Shown here: in pieces, positions 7,655 through 13,802 of the stretch
Layout: every line of letters begins with the position of its first letter
Position numbering within the stretch: the first letter of the stretch is position 1
DNA from: Candidatus Borrarchaeota archaeon
GTDB lineage: Archaea; Asgardarchaeota; Sifarchaeia; Borrarchaeales; Borrarchaeaceae
NCBI GenBank assembly: GCA_016840645.1
Contig: JAEORY010000002.1
Coordinates: 1-37,452, forward strand
Length of the DNA stretch: 37,452 nt
Reading direction: 5' to 3'
Program-made: the position numbers and the translations under genes
The notes under the pieces: model-generated
The model's database searches: none
What the model saw: only the letters and a program-made list of their open reading frames with translations
What the model was told of the DNA's origin: nothing

Positions 7655-7840
7655 CTAAACATTCTCCTTTTTAGGATTTGTCGTCGAACTTTTTTCTATG
7701 TCTTGTTTTGTTATTTCTTCACCACAGCACAAACAAACAATAGCATCCCACGCCATATGAAATACTCGTGTCTTAGCAGTACAATGTGGACACTCAATCA
7801 TTATTTTTTCTTCTTCCACTTCTTCCCTCTCCAAGTTCAT
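7655..7840 (-). CDS. Small zinc-ribbon protein, first gene of leftward operon
   Basis: 61 residues from ATG 7840; an internal ATG at 7801 (start of MIECPHC) is a reasonable alternative because the first 13 residues are only acidic filler. CPHC and CLCC, about 18 residues apart, make a short zinc ribbon with FHMAWDAIVC between them. The C-terminus is charged. It is the promoter-proximal gene of the leftward operon, where small regulators are common, but no DNA-binding fold beyond the ribbon is visible. Confidence 0.72.
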   Translation of the reverse strand: MNLEREEVEEEKIMIECPHCTAKTRVFHMAWDAIVCLCCGEEITKQDIEKSSTTNPKKENV

Positions 7841-7857
7841 GAGCTTCTGCTCGTTTC

Positions 7858-7899
7858 AGATTCACCCATAATCTAACATGATGTTGCTTTTTCACACAA
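7858..7899 (-). promoter_or_regulatory. Candidate leftward promoter with small inverted repeat
   Basis: On the minus strand TTGTGT (7894-7899) and TTAGAT (7871-7876) are separated by 17 bases, a plausible sigma-70 pair placing transcription start near 7864, just ahead of the leftward operon. An inverted repeat AGATT-n7-AATCT (7858-7874) overlaps the -10 box and start and could be an operator for the HTH protein encoded divergently at 7970. The whole divergent gap is 7841-7969. Match to consensus is only moderate. Confidence 0.4.
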
Positions 7900-7969
7900 G
7901 AAAAAAAACAGGATGATGAAAAAAAATCAAATTGGTAAGATTACACAGCTAAATAACAAGGAGATAAAC

Positions 7970-8254
7970 ATGAAGCTTAGAGACTGGCTAATCGATAGAA
8001 GAATCACACAAAAACAATTCGCTAGTGCTGTTGGAGTTACACGCTGTCATCTTAGTAGTGTAATGAGCGGCTTTAAACCAGCAGGAAAAAAGCTAGCCAA
8101 AAGCATAGAGGTTGCAACCCATGGAAATATAACATCTGATGATATTCTGTCAGGCAGGGCAATAGGGTATGAAGGAAAAAAAAGAAAGGTGAGCTTTATA
8201 AAAAATTCTTCCAGCAATAATTTTAGTTCTCAAAAAAGATTTAGTCTTCTATAA
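7970..8254 (+). CDS. Cro/YdaS-like HTH transcriptional regulator
   Basis: 94 residues from ATG 7970, chosen over an upstream in-frame ATG at 7913 because AAGGAG stands six bases before 7970. The N-terminal 65 residues are a helix-turn-helix: DWLIDRRITQKQFASAVGV then a recognition-helix phrase VTRCHLSSVMSG and a C-terminal helix ending ITSDDIL. The tail is Ser/Lys-rich and looks disordered. It is divergent from the recombination operon and lies just upstream of the replication gene, the classical place of Cro-type switches. There is no CI-like partner with a protease domain in the window. Confidence 0.82.
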   Translation: MKLRDWLIDRRITQKQFASAVGVTRCHLSSVMSGFKPAGKKLAKSIEVATHGNITSDDILSGRAIGYEGKKRKVSFIKNSSSNNFSSQKRFSLL

Positions 8255-8270
8255 AGATTCTGTAAAGGGT

Positions 8271-8329
8271 TTCCGTGGGGAAAAAGAGCAGTTCCCCGCA
8301 CCACCGAGAAACTGCCACTACACACGGAA
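8271..8329 (+). promoter_or_regulatory. Hairpin element copy A (GCACCAC loop, ACACACGGA)
   Basis: TTCCGTG (8271-8277) pairs with CACGGAA (8323-8329). Inside, two hairpins exclude each other: GGGGAA/TTCCCC (8277-8282 with 8292-8297) and GCAGTT/AACTGC (8288-8293 with 8310-8315). GCACCAC lies at 8298-8304 in the loop of the second. ACACACGGA is at 8320-8328. Mutually exclusive stems are typical of RNA switches. This copy is not next to a start codon. Confidence 0.55.
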
Positions 8330-8420
8330 CCACTACGACTGACTGTCGCAGACGGTTAGAAACCACAACACCAAAAAAAAGAACTCTCCCTCATCCATGA
8401 GTGGGTCATCCGCTTTTTTC

Positions 8421-8448
8421 GTGTCAGTGGCTGAAGGCAGCATATAAA
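8421..8448 (+). promoter_or_regulatory. Candidate promoter for replication operon
   Basis: GTGTCA (8421-8426) and TATAAA (8443-8448) are 16 bases apart, a fair sigma-70 match. Transcription from near 8455 would produce a leader of about 95 bases before the small leader ORF. It sits between the two arms of a 9-bp inverted repeat. Confidence 0.35.
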
Positions 8449-8550
8449 ACTGCGTGATTTAGCGCAACCATAAAAAAGGACTTAATGGTTTCATTAAAAA
8501 AACCCACTCAACCAGGAGGGAAGAGCGGGCCTACATAGGAGGTACCCTCA

Positions 8551-8622
8551 ATGTACCTAGTTCAGAAGATATCAGATTTAACGAATAAAAAGCAACCTCT
8601 AAACACTGGAGGTGCAAAATGA
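8551..8622 (+). CDS. Candidate leader peptide coupled to replication gene
   Basis: A 23-residue frame (begins MYLVQKISDL) with a perfect AGGAGG eight bases before ATG. Its TGA stop overlaps the ATG of the replication gene (ATGA), and the downstream gene's own Shine-Dalgarno GGAGG lies inside the peptide's last codons. The arrangement suggests translational coupling that sets the level of the replication protein. It could also be a non-functional short frame; the strong ribosome site argues against that. Confidence 0.55.
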   Translation: MYLVQKISDLTNKKQPLNTGGAK

Positions 8623-9581
8623 CAATCATTCGAACCTTACATAACAGAGAAAATCCATATGTGATGATCAATAAAAAAGCCACCGAAGACTCAAATCTGT
8701 CGCTTCGAGCTCTTGGATTATGGGTTAAGTGCATAGCAAAGCCTGATAATTGGACATTCCGAATAGATAAAATGATAGCTGAAAGTAAGGAAGGAAGAGA
8801 CGCGGTCAAGAACACAATCAAAGAGCTTATAGAAAACGGATATTGCTTCAAGGTCCAAACCACAGAAAGAGATGAAAGCGGGAAAATATTATTCGGAAAA
8901 ACCGAATACGTAATCTTGGAGTTCAAGGCTAATAAAGAAGAGGTGGAAATCCTAAAAAAACAGTTTGAAGAAGCGCTGGCAGAAGAAGGAAAAGGTGTTG
9001 TTAAAAAAAACGTTCCGTTTACTGACATTCCGTTAACGGAAGTTTCAGCAACGGAAAAACGGCCCCTAATAATTAATAATGATAAACAAGTAATAAAAGA
9101 ACAACTACCCGACCAGCAAAACGACCCACCAGAACCACAATCTAAAGTCGAATCAAAAAAAGTAGTGGTAGTTCCTTCTCTTTGTCTAGAATTAGGAGCG
9201 ACAGAAGACAGCTATCGACGATTACTCAAACTTTTCCCTGAAAAACAAATACTTAAAGCCTGCGAAGTTGCTAAGAGCCAAGACACAATCCCTGAAAACT
9301 TCTTCGGCTGGATAAGAGACTGCATTACATACGAGTGGGAGCCTAAAGCTTCAGGAGAAGAGCAAGAAGCGCATAATAAAAAAATCTTACATGAGTGTTT
9401 TGGTCAGCTAGACGGAAAGGAAAGATGGGGGCGGAAAATAACCATCGGACCCAACTACATTGAATTTCTCATCGGAGGGGTTCACAACAAGATGGAAATT
9501 TTCAAAACAAACGAAGATTCATTTGAGTTTAGGGTGAGAAAACATATTAAAATGCTTCAGGATGGACACAACTGTGCCTAG
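8619..9581 (+). CDS. Winged-helix phage replication protein (DnaD/helix-turn-helix type)
   Basis: 320 residues. Residues 1-85 form a winged helix typical of phage replication initiators: NPYVMINKKA, SLRALGLWVKC, and IDKMIAESKEGRDAVKNTIK, followed by ELIENGYCF. A linker (about 125-185) is rich in Pro, Gln and Asn. The C-terminal part (about 190-320) contains FPEKQILKACEVAK and FFGWIRDCITYEW, compatible with a DnaD-like helical domain that loads the host helicase. No phage helicase, polymerase or DnaC-like loader was recognised, so replication must depend on the host. It is the first large gene of the rightward operon. Confidence 0.82.
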   Translation: MTIIRTLHNRENPYVMINKKATEDSNLSLRALGLWVKCIAKPDNWTFRIDKMIAESKEGRDAVKNTIKELIENGYCFKVQTTERDESGKILFGKTEYVILEFKANKEEVEILKKQFEEALAEEGKGVVKKNVPFTDIPLTEVSATEKRPLIINNDKQVIKEQLPDQQNDPPEPQSKVESKKVVVVPSLCLELGATEDSYRRLLKLFPEKQILKACEVAKSQDTIPENFFGWIRDCITYEWEPKASGEEQEAHNKKILHECFGQLDGKERWGRKITIGPNYIEFLIGGVHNKMEIFKTNEDSFEFRVRKHIKMLQDGHNCA

Positions 9582-9663
9582 AATCGCAAAACTATGGTAA
9601 GGTGGGGCCTGTAGACATTTAAACCAAGAAATGACGATATAGAGCAAGCATGGAGGTTTAAGG

Positions 9664-10056
9664 ATGCTTGATGAAATGTATAAGAAAAACCTTAAAGAGG
9701 CGATGCCAGTGTTTAGCAGTCTTGAATTCCCAGAGGTATTAAAGGCTTGTAGAGAGCTTATGGGGTTAAAGCAATACGCAGCAAGCGATTACTTGGGATT
9801 TGAAAACCCTAGATATAAAAAACTTGAACTCGGAAGATTTAGCGAGCCTATTGAGCCGTGGGAAATGGAAAGGTTAGAGCAATTCTTTCAGCTTCCAGAG
9901 GGGATGTTGCAAAAGAAACAAAAAGACTTCCTGACTAAGCGCAATTGTGATAGAAAAGGAGTATGTCAAGATGTTTGGAGCACCATTGAATCCGCGAGAG
10001 GTATTAGAGCACAAAGAAGTGAGCCAAATTATAAAAGAGTACGAGGAACTCTTTAA
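9664..10056 (+). CDS. XRE-type HTH protein
   Basis: 130 residues with GGAGG before the ATG. Residues 20-80 look like an XRE helix-turn-helix: FPEVLKACRELMGLKQYAAS, YLGFENPRYKKLELG, then a helix ending LEQFFQLPEGML. The C-terminal 29 codons overlap the next gene in another frame and look unstructured. It could be a second regulator that acts on the rightward operon or its middle genes. The 82-base gap upstream (9582-9663) shows nothing beyond its ribosome site. Confidence 0.75.
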   Translation: MLDEMYKKNLKEAMPVFSSLEFPEVLKACRELMGLKQYAASDYLGFENPRYKKLELGRFSEPIEPWEMERLEQFFQLPEGMLQKKQKDFLTKRNCDRKGVCQDVWSTIESARGIRAQRSEPNYKRVRGTL

Positions 10057-10264
10057 GGGAAAACAGTTTTTCGATAGTCAATTTGATGAAATAGATCGAG
10101 AAATATGGAGGTACCACTGTGAAAAAAGAGACTACACATCCTACGACGTCGAAAGAAAAACAGGAATTTGCGCATGGGCAATCGTTAGAAGAGCACGAAG
10201 AATTATCGACCAAACTAGATGGTATATTCGAGAAAGATTCCCTGAGTATTTGTCTTCCAGGTGA
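9971..10264 (+). CDS. Small HTH-like basic protein overlapping two neighbours
   Basis: 97 residues from ATG 9971, with AAAGGAG nine bases upstream; GTG 9947 is an alternative. The C-terminal half contains YTSYDVERKTGICAWAIVRR and ends with aromatic/basic WYIRERFPEYLSSR, reading like a compact helix-turn-helix. The first 86 bases overlap the XRE gene and the last 146 overlap the RusA-like gene, both in other frames. The conserved appearance of its C-terminus suggests the gene is real and that the RusA extension was overprinted on it. Confidence 0.65.
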   Translation: MFGAPLNPREVLEHKEVSQIIKEYEELFKGKQFFDSQFDEIDREIWRYHCEKRDYTSYDVERKTGICAWAIVRRARRIIDQTRWYIRERFPEYLSSR

Positions 10265-10664
10265 TCCAATTGCAAAGATGCGACATCGAGATGCAAAAAG
10301 CGGGAAATACGGTAGAAAAAGGATAAGGTATGACCCTCAAAATGAAGAGAAGCAGACACTTAAGTGGAAACTAAAAGCAAGAATGGCTGGGCGACAACCA
10401 CTAGACGGCCCTGTCGAGCTTTATATGCTCTGTGTGATGAAGGAGCCTAAGAATAAGAAATATGACTTTCCTATCACAAAGCCAGACCTTGATAATCTAG
10501 AGAAATGGATAGGTGATGTAGGCAATAAGATTTTATGGCACGACGATAGCCAAATCGTGGCCAACAGAACAATGAAAATATATGGCACGGAACCAAAAAC
10601 AGTTATTATGGCGAGGAAGATAGATGCTAGCTACCTTGAGGCACCAAAAAACTTTACTTATTGA
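10119..10664 (+). CDS. rusA: RusA-family Holliday-junction resolvase
   Basis: 181 residues from GTG 10119, supported by GGAGG seven bases upstream. The RusA core starts near residue 42 (SICLPGDPIAKMRHR) and carries the signature KPDLDNLEKWIGDVGNKILW (121-140) followed by HDDSQIV, supplying the acidic catalytic residues that coordinate metal. The family cuts four-way junctions to debranch replicating or recombining DNA before packaging. The first 37 residues are polar and have no counterpart in typical RusA (about 120 residues); they coincide with the overlap on the preceding gene. No in-frame ATG exists that would keep the core strand. Confidence 0.9.
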   Translation: MKKETTHPTTSKEKQEFAHGQSLEEHEELSTKLDGIFEKDSLSICLPGDPIAKMRHRDAKSGKYGRKRIRYDPQNEEKQTLKWKLKARMAGRQPLDGPVELYMLCVMKEPKNKKYDFPITKPDLDNLEKWIGDVGNKILWHDDSQIVANRTMKIYGTEPKTVIMARKIDASYLEAPKNFTY

Positions 10665-10899
10665 AATGGACAAGTTTGAACTTGATGGAATTGTCGGTGG
10701 AATTCCTATGAAATGCGTAATTCAAGGACCTGCCGCAATCGATGACATTCAAATTGAGTGCGAGATTGTATGTACAAATCCGATAGAATCCGTTTCTCAG
10801 AGCGGGGAAGGATATAAGATATACGATGACGGAGAAAGATTTGTGAAATTCAAAGACAAGATTGAAGAACGTAAAGGATCGCCAAATGTTAAGCGCTAA
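10624..10899 (+). CDS. Small hypothetical protein
   Basis: 91 residues from ATG 10624, which has AGGA six bases upstream and overlaps rusA by 41 bases. ATG 10666 (beginning MDKFELDG) is a real alternative: it follows the rusA stop directly but has no Shine-Dalgarno. The core GGIPMKCVIQGPAAIDDI is beta-like, with a charged C-terminus. No family recognised. It belongs to a run of small genes with overlapping ends. Confidence 0.65.
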   Translation: MLATLRHQKTLLIEMDKFELDGIVGGIPMKCVIQGPAAIDDIQIECEIVCTNPIESVSQSGEGYKIYDDGERFVKFKDKIEERKGSPNVKR

Positions 10900-11209
10900 A
10901 GAAAGAAAAGAAATTATTCACGCTATCAGAGAGAAGTTTGGAGAGATTCCACTCGATGACATTGAAGACGCATTGGAAAAACACACAGATGAAATGGAAA
11001 TCTTAAGGGATGTTGACCCAGAGCTTCTTTGTCGAATAGTTATGACTGTGATGGTTCCTCTCCTGAAATTTGTTGGTGGGATGCAAGCACAAGATGTGCT
11101 GAGAGTTCAAGATGGGGCAAGCGATATGTTTTCTATTTATGAAGTTCTTGGTGAAGAGGGGATTGAAGGTTTAATCGAACGTGTGAGGGAAAATTTTGAA
11201 GAAGAGTAA
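10886..11209 (+). CDS. Helical hypothetical protein
   Basis: 107 residues from ATG 10886, preceded by AAAGGA seven bases upstream; an in-frame TTG at 10862 is less likely. The protein is acidic and helical with a hydrophobic central helix (CRIVMTVMVPLLKFVGGM) too short and polar-flanked to call a certain membrane segment. Ends with an acidic helix. It overlaps both neighbours by about 14 bases. No function recognised. Confidence 0.7.
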   Translation: MLSAKERKEIIHAIREKFGEIPLDDIEDALEKHTDEMEILRDVDPELLCRIVMTVMVPLLKFVGGMQAQDVLRVQDGASDMFSIYEVLGEEGIEGLIERVRENFEEE

Positions 11210-11438
11210 AGAAAAGCTAGAAAAAAGAAAAAACCTTACCGAGGACGTTAGAAAGGTGACGAAATTACTGGCTAACGCACTTGATTTAAACGATGTTGGA
11301 TATTTTGAAGGCTTTTTGGCTTTATTGGGTTTAGCCGGACAGTGCGCTCATAACGTTGATATGTCAGTAGACGAATTTATTGAGAGTGCAAAGAAGATGT
11401 TTTTATCTGTGAAGAGGGAAAATGAAAATACCAAGTGA
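11196..11438 (+). CDS. Small hypothetical protein with TTG start
   Basis: 80 residues. No ATG is available before residue 56, and TTG 11196 has AGGGA six bases upstream, so an unusual TTG start is the best reading. N-terminus is strongly basic (KKSKEKLEKRKN), followed by a helical domain with FEGFLALLGLAGQCAHNVDM. It overlaps the preceding gene by 14 bases and the following one by 17. Unknown function. Confidence 0.65.
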   Translation: MKKSKEKLEKRKNLTEDVRKVTKLLANALDLNDVGYFEGFLALLGLAGQCAHNVDMSVDEFIESAKKMFLSVKRENENTK

Positions 11439-11703
11439 AGAATTTTGGTTCAAGATGGGTCTTTGTTGGGGTGCGTCTTCACGTCTAAAGGAACTTATAG
11501 ATAGTGGGGTTGGCCATAAAGACGTGATGGATGAGGAGAGGGATCGAGCAACTTTTATTTGGGAGACACTTTCCGAGGTGTGTGAAACTGTTTATGAAAA
11601 AGGTGAGATGATAGATTCAAGGATGAAAAACGTTAAGCAACAACTTGAACATCCTATTTTGAAAAGGACAGGTGGGTGTGTTGGAGAAATAGATGATTAT
11701 TAA
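11422..11703 (+). CDS. Helical hypothetical protein
   Basis: 93 residues, ATG at 11422 inside the end of the previous gene. The sequence is a helical, mixed-charge protein with Trp/Phe near the start (EEFWFKMGLCWGASS) and a coiled-coil-like middle. It shares composition with the neighbouring small genes of this block but no recognisable motif. The following gap is 21 bases. Confidence 0.68.
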   Translation: MKIPSEEFWFKMGLCWGASSRLKELIDSGVGHKDVMDEERDRATFIWETLSEVCETVYEKGEMIDSRMKNVKQQLEHPILKRTGGCVGEIDDY

Positions 11704-11724
11704 ACAAGAAATTTGGAGATATAG

Positions 11725-11967
11725 ATGTATTTATTGAAAATAAAAAGAAAGAAAGACGAGACACAAAACATAAGCATTCATCTTGCAAACGAATATATTG
11801 AATTTGAAAATGTTACAGAAATTATTAAATTTGTTTATGAGAATGCTCTTTTTATTGAGTCCTACAGAGTATTTGAGCTGAAGAATTTTGAAGAAAATCT
11901 AAAGGATTCTATGATTATCGCTTGTGGGAGTTGTGGCGATCCAGGTGGCGTTAGGATAGAGGCTTAA
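11725..11967 (+). CDS. Small hypothetical protein with terminal cysteine pair
   Basis: 80 residues, start preceded by TTGGAG. It is alpha/beta-like: a basic N-terminal strand (MYLLKIKRKK), hydrophobic strands and an acidic helix, ending with CGSCGDPGG. The single CxxC at the end could bind metal only with a partner. The codons are AT-rich like the rest of the block. Function unknown. Confidence 0.68.
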   Translation: MYLLKIKRKKDETQNISIHLANEYIEFENVTEIIKFVYENALFIESYRVFELKNFEENLKDSMIIACGSCGDPGGVRIEA

Positions 11968-11970
11968 ATA

Positions 11971-12216
11971 GTGACCGATAAAGAAGAAACATATGACGAA
12001 TTCGCCAAGAGATATTGGGATGAAATGAAGATTGAGCTTATCAAGTGTTCGAAGTGTGGCTGGGTTCACTTCCTTGCAGATGACGAGAAAGGGCGAGATT
12101 CGTGTTTTTTCTGCAGATCGGACGCTAAGGAGATAATGATTCCAGCGAATTACAACGATTGTCCGGTAGGGTGTACATTATCGCCGATAAACAGGAGAAA
12201 TTATGAAAGAAAATAA
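11971..12216 (+). CDS. Small zinc-ribbon protein, GTG start
   Basis: 81 residues from GTG 11971, three bases after the previous stop. CSKC and CFFC lie about 18 residues apart, the first followed by GWVHF, making a rubredoxin-knuckle-like zinc ribbon. Two more cysteines follow near the C-terminus (DCPVGC). Such small ribbons in phage operons are often adaptors on DNA or RNA enzymes, but no partner is indicated. Overlaps the next gene by 14 bases. Confidence 0.72.
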   Translation: MTDKEETYDEFAKRYWDEMKIELIKCSKCGWVHFLADDEKGRDSCFFCRSDAKEIMIPANYNDCPVGCTLSPINRRNYERK

Positions 12217-12667
12217 AACGCTCTCTCGAGAGGATTTAGAGAATACCGACCCAAGACTCCTCTTTCAAGCAATGGTTGGAGTTGTTGGCCTTGGAAAGAC
12301 TCAGGAAATTTTTAGTTATTATTTTGAATTGGAGGAAGCTGGTGTGGGCGGCGAGTGTAAACAACCAACAGATGACCAGCAAACAACCAGCAAAAAATGG
12401 AAGGCTGTGATACCTGAAAATTTCACTGAAGGGTTGATTCTCCACTTGCAGATGAGGGCAGAAACATACAGAAGGCAGGTATTTTTGCTTTATTCGCTTG
12501 TTGGAAAATTAAATCCTAATCTTGGAGATGAAGGGCCCTTAAGAAAAATTTATTCTATACCTGGTCCTGTAGAGAAGGCTCTTCATTTCGATAATGATTG
12601 GGAAAAAATTTTAGATGAAAAAGTTGATGAGGTTCGGGAGTATATAAAAAATTATTCCGAAAGTTAA
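12203..12667 (+). CDS. Hypothetical protein with isolated P-loop-like phrase
   Basis: 154 residues, ATG preceded by CAGGAG. Residues 26-33 read GVVGLGKT, matching the Walker A pattern, but no Walker B or sensor motif follows and the protein is short, so nucleotide binding is doubtful. A Thr/Gln-rich linker (around 50-65) separates an N-terminal helical part from a C-terminal helical part containing LQMRAETYRRQVFLLY and an acidic end. No family recognised. Confidence 0.68.
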   Translation: MKENKTLSREDLENTDPRLLFQAMVGVVGLGKTQEIFSYYFELEEAGVGGECKQPTDDQQTTSKKWKAVIPENFTEGLILHLQMRAETYRRQVFLLYSLVGKLNPNLGDEGPLRKIYSIPGPVEKALHFDNDWEKILDEKVDEVREYIKNYSES

Positions 12668-12683
12668 TACTGTCTGAGGAAAA

Positions 12684-12809
12684 ATGGGAGCTATAGATTC
12701 CAGAAGGGTGGAGGATAATTCCCGACGAGCATGCCGGAAGCTTTTGTTCGGGGTTGTTAGGGCAGTATTTTTTAAAAAAATCATCTGGGCACGCTATGAG
12801 GAAGTTTAA
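12684..12809 (+). CDS. Candidate 41-residue basic peptide
   Basis: A short frame with GAGGAAAA immediately before ATG 12684. The product is arginine-rich with a hydrophobic centre (LLFGVVRAVFFKKIIW), an amphipathic or membrane-active composition. It fills the gap between two longer genes. Evidence is limited to the good ribosome site and composition. Confidence 0.4.
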   Translation: MGAIDSRRVEDNSRRACRKLLFGVVRAVFFKKIIWARYEEV

Positions 12810-12912
12810 AGGTTTAACATTTCCGAGACCACCACCACCACCTAAAAGAAGTGGTGTATCTCTATACCAAAAGAAAGATGGTGTCATGATACACCAAAAA
12901 GGAGGGCGAGTG

Positions 12913-13191
12913 ATGAACTGGAGAGATCGAGTTAAAAAGTTTAACCAGGAAAAAGTTCCTGAAATTGTTGATCGCTGGATAGAGTTTAAAAAACTTCGCT
13001 CGAAAAACGACGAAAATGATATTAGTTTTTTTAGCCCACTTGACAGAGAAGCGGCACTTGAGTCTATGTTGCACAGATATGAGAACCTTTTGATTGAGGT
13101 TCGGGAAATGGTTGAAGAGAGCAGAAATTTAGAAGAGTTCGGTGTCCTTTTTAATATGCTCTTAAGAAAATGTGGGTATGAGGAGGAGTAA
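12913..13191 (+). CDS. Helical hypothetical protein
   Basis: 92 residues from ATG 12913, chosen for its strong AAAGGAGG site seven bases upstream. The frame stays open upstream to ATG 12796, which would add an N-terminus with five consecutive prolines and basic residues. A 9-bp inverted repeat (12852-12860 with 12888-12896) lies just before the Shine-Dalgarno and could modulate it. The protein is basic at the start and helical and acidic later (NLLIEVREMVEESRN). Unknown function. Confidence 0.68.
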   Translation: MNWRDRVKKFNQEKVPEIVDRWIEFKKLRSKNDENDISFFSPLDREAALESMLHRYENLLIEVREMVEESRNLEEFGVLFNMLLRKCGYEEE

Positions 13192-13192
13192 A

Positions 13193-13351
13193 ATGCCTTT
13201 TAAATCTCAAAAGCAACGTGCATGGATGCATACTAATAAGCCAAAGATGGCAGAAAAATGGGAAAAAGAGACGCCAAAAGGAAAGAAATTACCGAAGAAG
13301 GTGACGAAGAAGAAGATACGTGCGCCCAAACGAAACAGGACGCGAACGTAA
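13193..13351 (+). CDS. Short conserved phage protein of the MPFKS...WM type
   Basis: 52 residues. The N-terminus MPFKSQKQRAWMHTNKPKMA and the following KWEKETPKGKKLP are a pattern I recognise from very short conserved phage and bacterial proteins of unknown function. The C-terminus is extremely basic (KKVTKKKIRAPKRNRTRT), consistent with nucleic-acid binding. AGGAGGAG just upstream serves as ribosome site. Only five bases separate it in register from the previous stop, so the genes are coupled. Confidence 0.8.
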   Translation: MPFKSQKQRAWMHTNKPKMAEKWEKETPKGKKLPKKVTKKKIRAPKRNRTRT

Positions 13352-13429
13352 TGGATTCGGATTTTTTGGACGTGGAGTTTTGGTTGCTCTGCTGCCACTT
13401 GATTCGAATGAGTGTGAGAAGAAAAAATA

Positions 13430-13501
13430 TGCGGGGTAAGGCAGTGGTTAGTCGTAGGGTCTCATAAGCCCTGAGCGCGAGTTCGATCCTCGCCCCCGCT
13501 A
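13430..13501 (+). tRNA. tRNA-Met (CAU)
   Basis: A 72-base cloverleaf. Acceptor GCGGGG (13431-13436) pairs with CCCCGC (13494-13499), with an unpaired T/T at position 1/72 and discriminator A. The anticodon arm AGGGT-CTCATAA-GCCCT carries anticodon CAT. The T arm GCGAG-TTCGATC-CTCGC is perfect. The D arm is degenerate: AGGC faces GTCG with one mismatch and one wobble. No CCA is encoded. It could be elongator Met, or Ile if the C is modified to lysidine; initiator features were not seen. Why a phage would carry it is unclear, since CAU tRNA is never rare. Confidence 0.88.
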
Positions 13502-13535
13502 AATACTAAATTAGTAAAAACTAGTAGGTTTTGAC

Positions 13536-13802
13536 ATGACAATGACAGAAGACGATTTAATTTTGTGCACTTTCAGGTATTGCCTGGGGAGAATGACGTA
13601 TATCGTGAGCGATATGACAGAATACCTCGAAAAGAAGTGGGATGATATCAAAGAGCCGTATCAAGAGATCATCAAGAGGGAGATTAAAGAAGCGCTAGAA
13701 AGAAATAAAGCTGGAATGAAGTGTGATTGGATTACCTGGGATATTTTTTTAAAAAAAGTAGATAAGGAGGGGAAGTATGCCTTTAAATCAGAAAGGGAGT
13801 AG
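13536..13802 (+). CDS. Conserved phage protein (FRYxLGRxTYIVS type)
   Basis: 88 residues. The core FRYCLGRMTYIVSDMTEYL followed by the IKREIKEAL helix is a pattern I recall as a widespread small phage protein of unknown function. The start at 13536 or the in-frame ATG at 13542 cannot be separated. It follows the tRNA by 34 bases and overlaps the next gene by 26 bases. Confidence 0.8.
   Translation: MTMTEDDLILCTFRYCLGRMTYIVSDMTEYLEKKWDDIKEPYQEIIKREIKEALERNKAGMKCDWITWDIFLKKVDKEGKYAFKSERE

Larger units (their letters stand above)
8255..8550 (+). other. Non-coding control region upstream of replication gene
   Basis: 296 bases without a gene. It holds a compound hairpin with the GCACCAC and ACACACGGA words (8267-8329), an A-run, a candidate promoter (8421-8448), a 6-bp hairpin TTAATG-GTTT-CATTAA (8481-8496) and a 9-bp inverted repeat TGAGTGGGT / ACCCACTCA (8398-8406 with 8502-8510) that brackets the promoter. 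TCATCC occurs twice at 8391 and 8407. A regulatory leader or a replication origin are both possible; no iterons are visible. Confidence 0.5.

Noticed and set aside
7412..7876. 154-codon plus-strand frame
   Set aside because: It is antisense to two minus-strand genes with good ribosome sites and runs through their intergenic gap; the product has no sensible composition.
12278..12301. Walker A-like GVVGLGKT in the gene at 12203
   Set aside because: No Walker B or other ATPase motif and a short, helical context; treated as coincidence pending a profile search.
12754..12912. Upstream extension of the gene at 12913
   Set aside because: Not annotated as coding because the strong ribosome site is at 12913 and an inverted repeat lies in the extension; kept as a finding instead.
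13258..13467. 69-codon plus-strand frame
   Set aside because: It overlaps the MPFKS-type gene in another frame and its 3' end lies inside the tRNA. No ribosome site; a later start at 13351 does not help.
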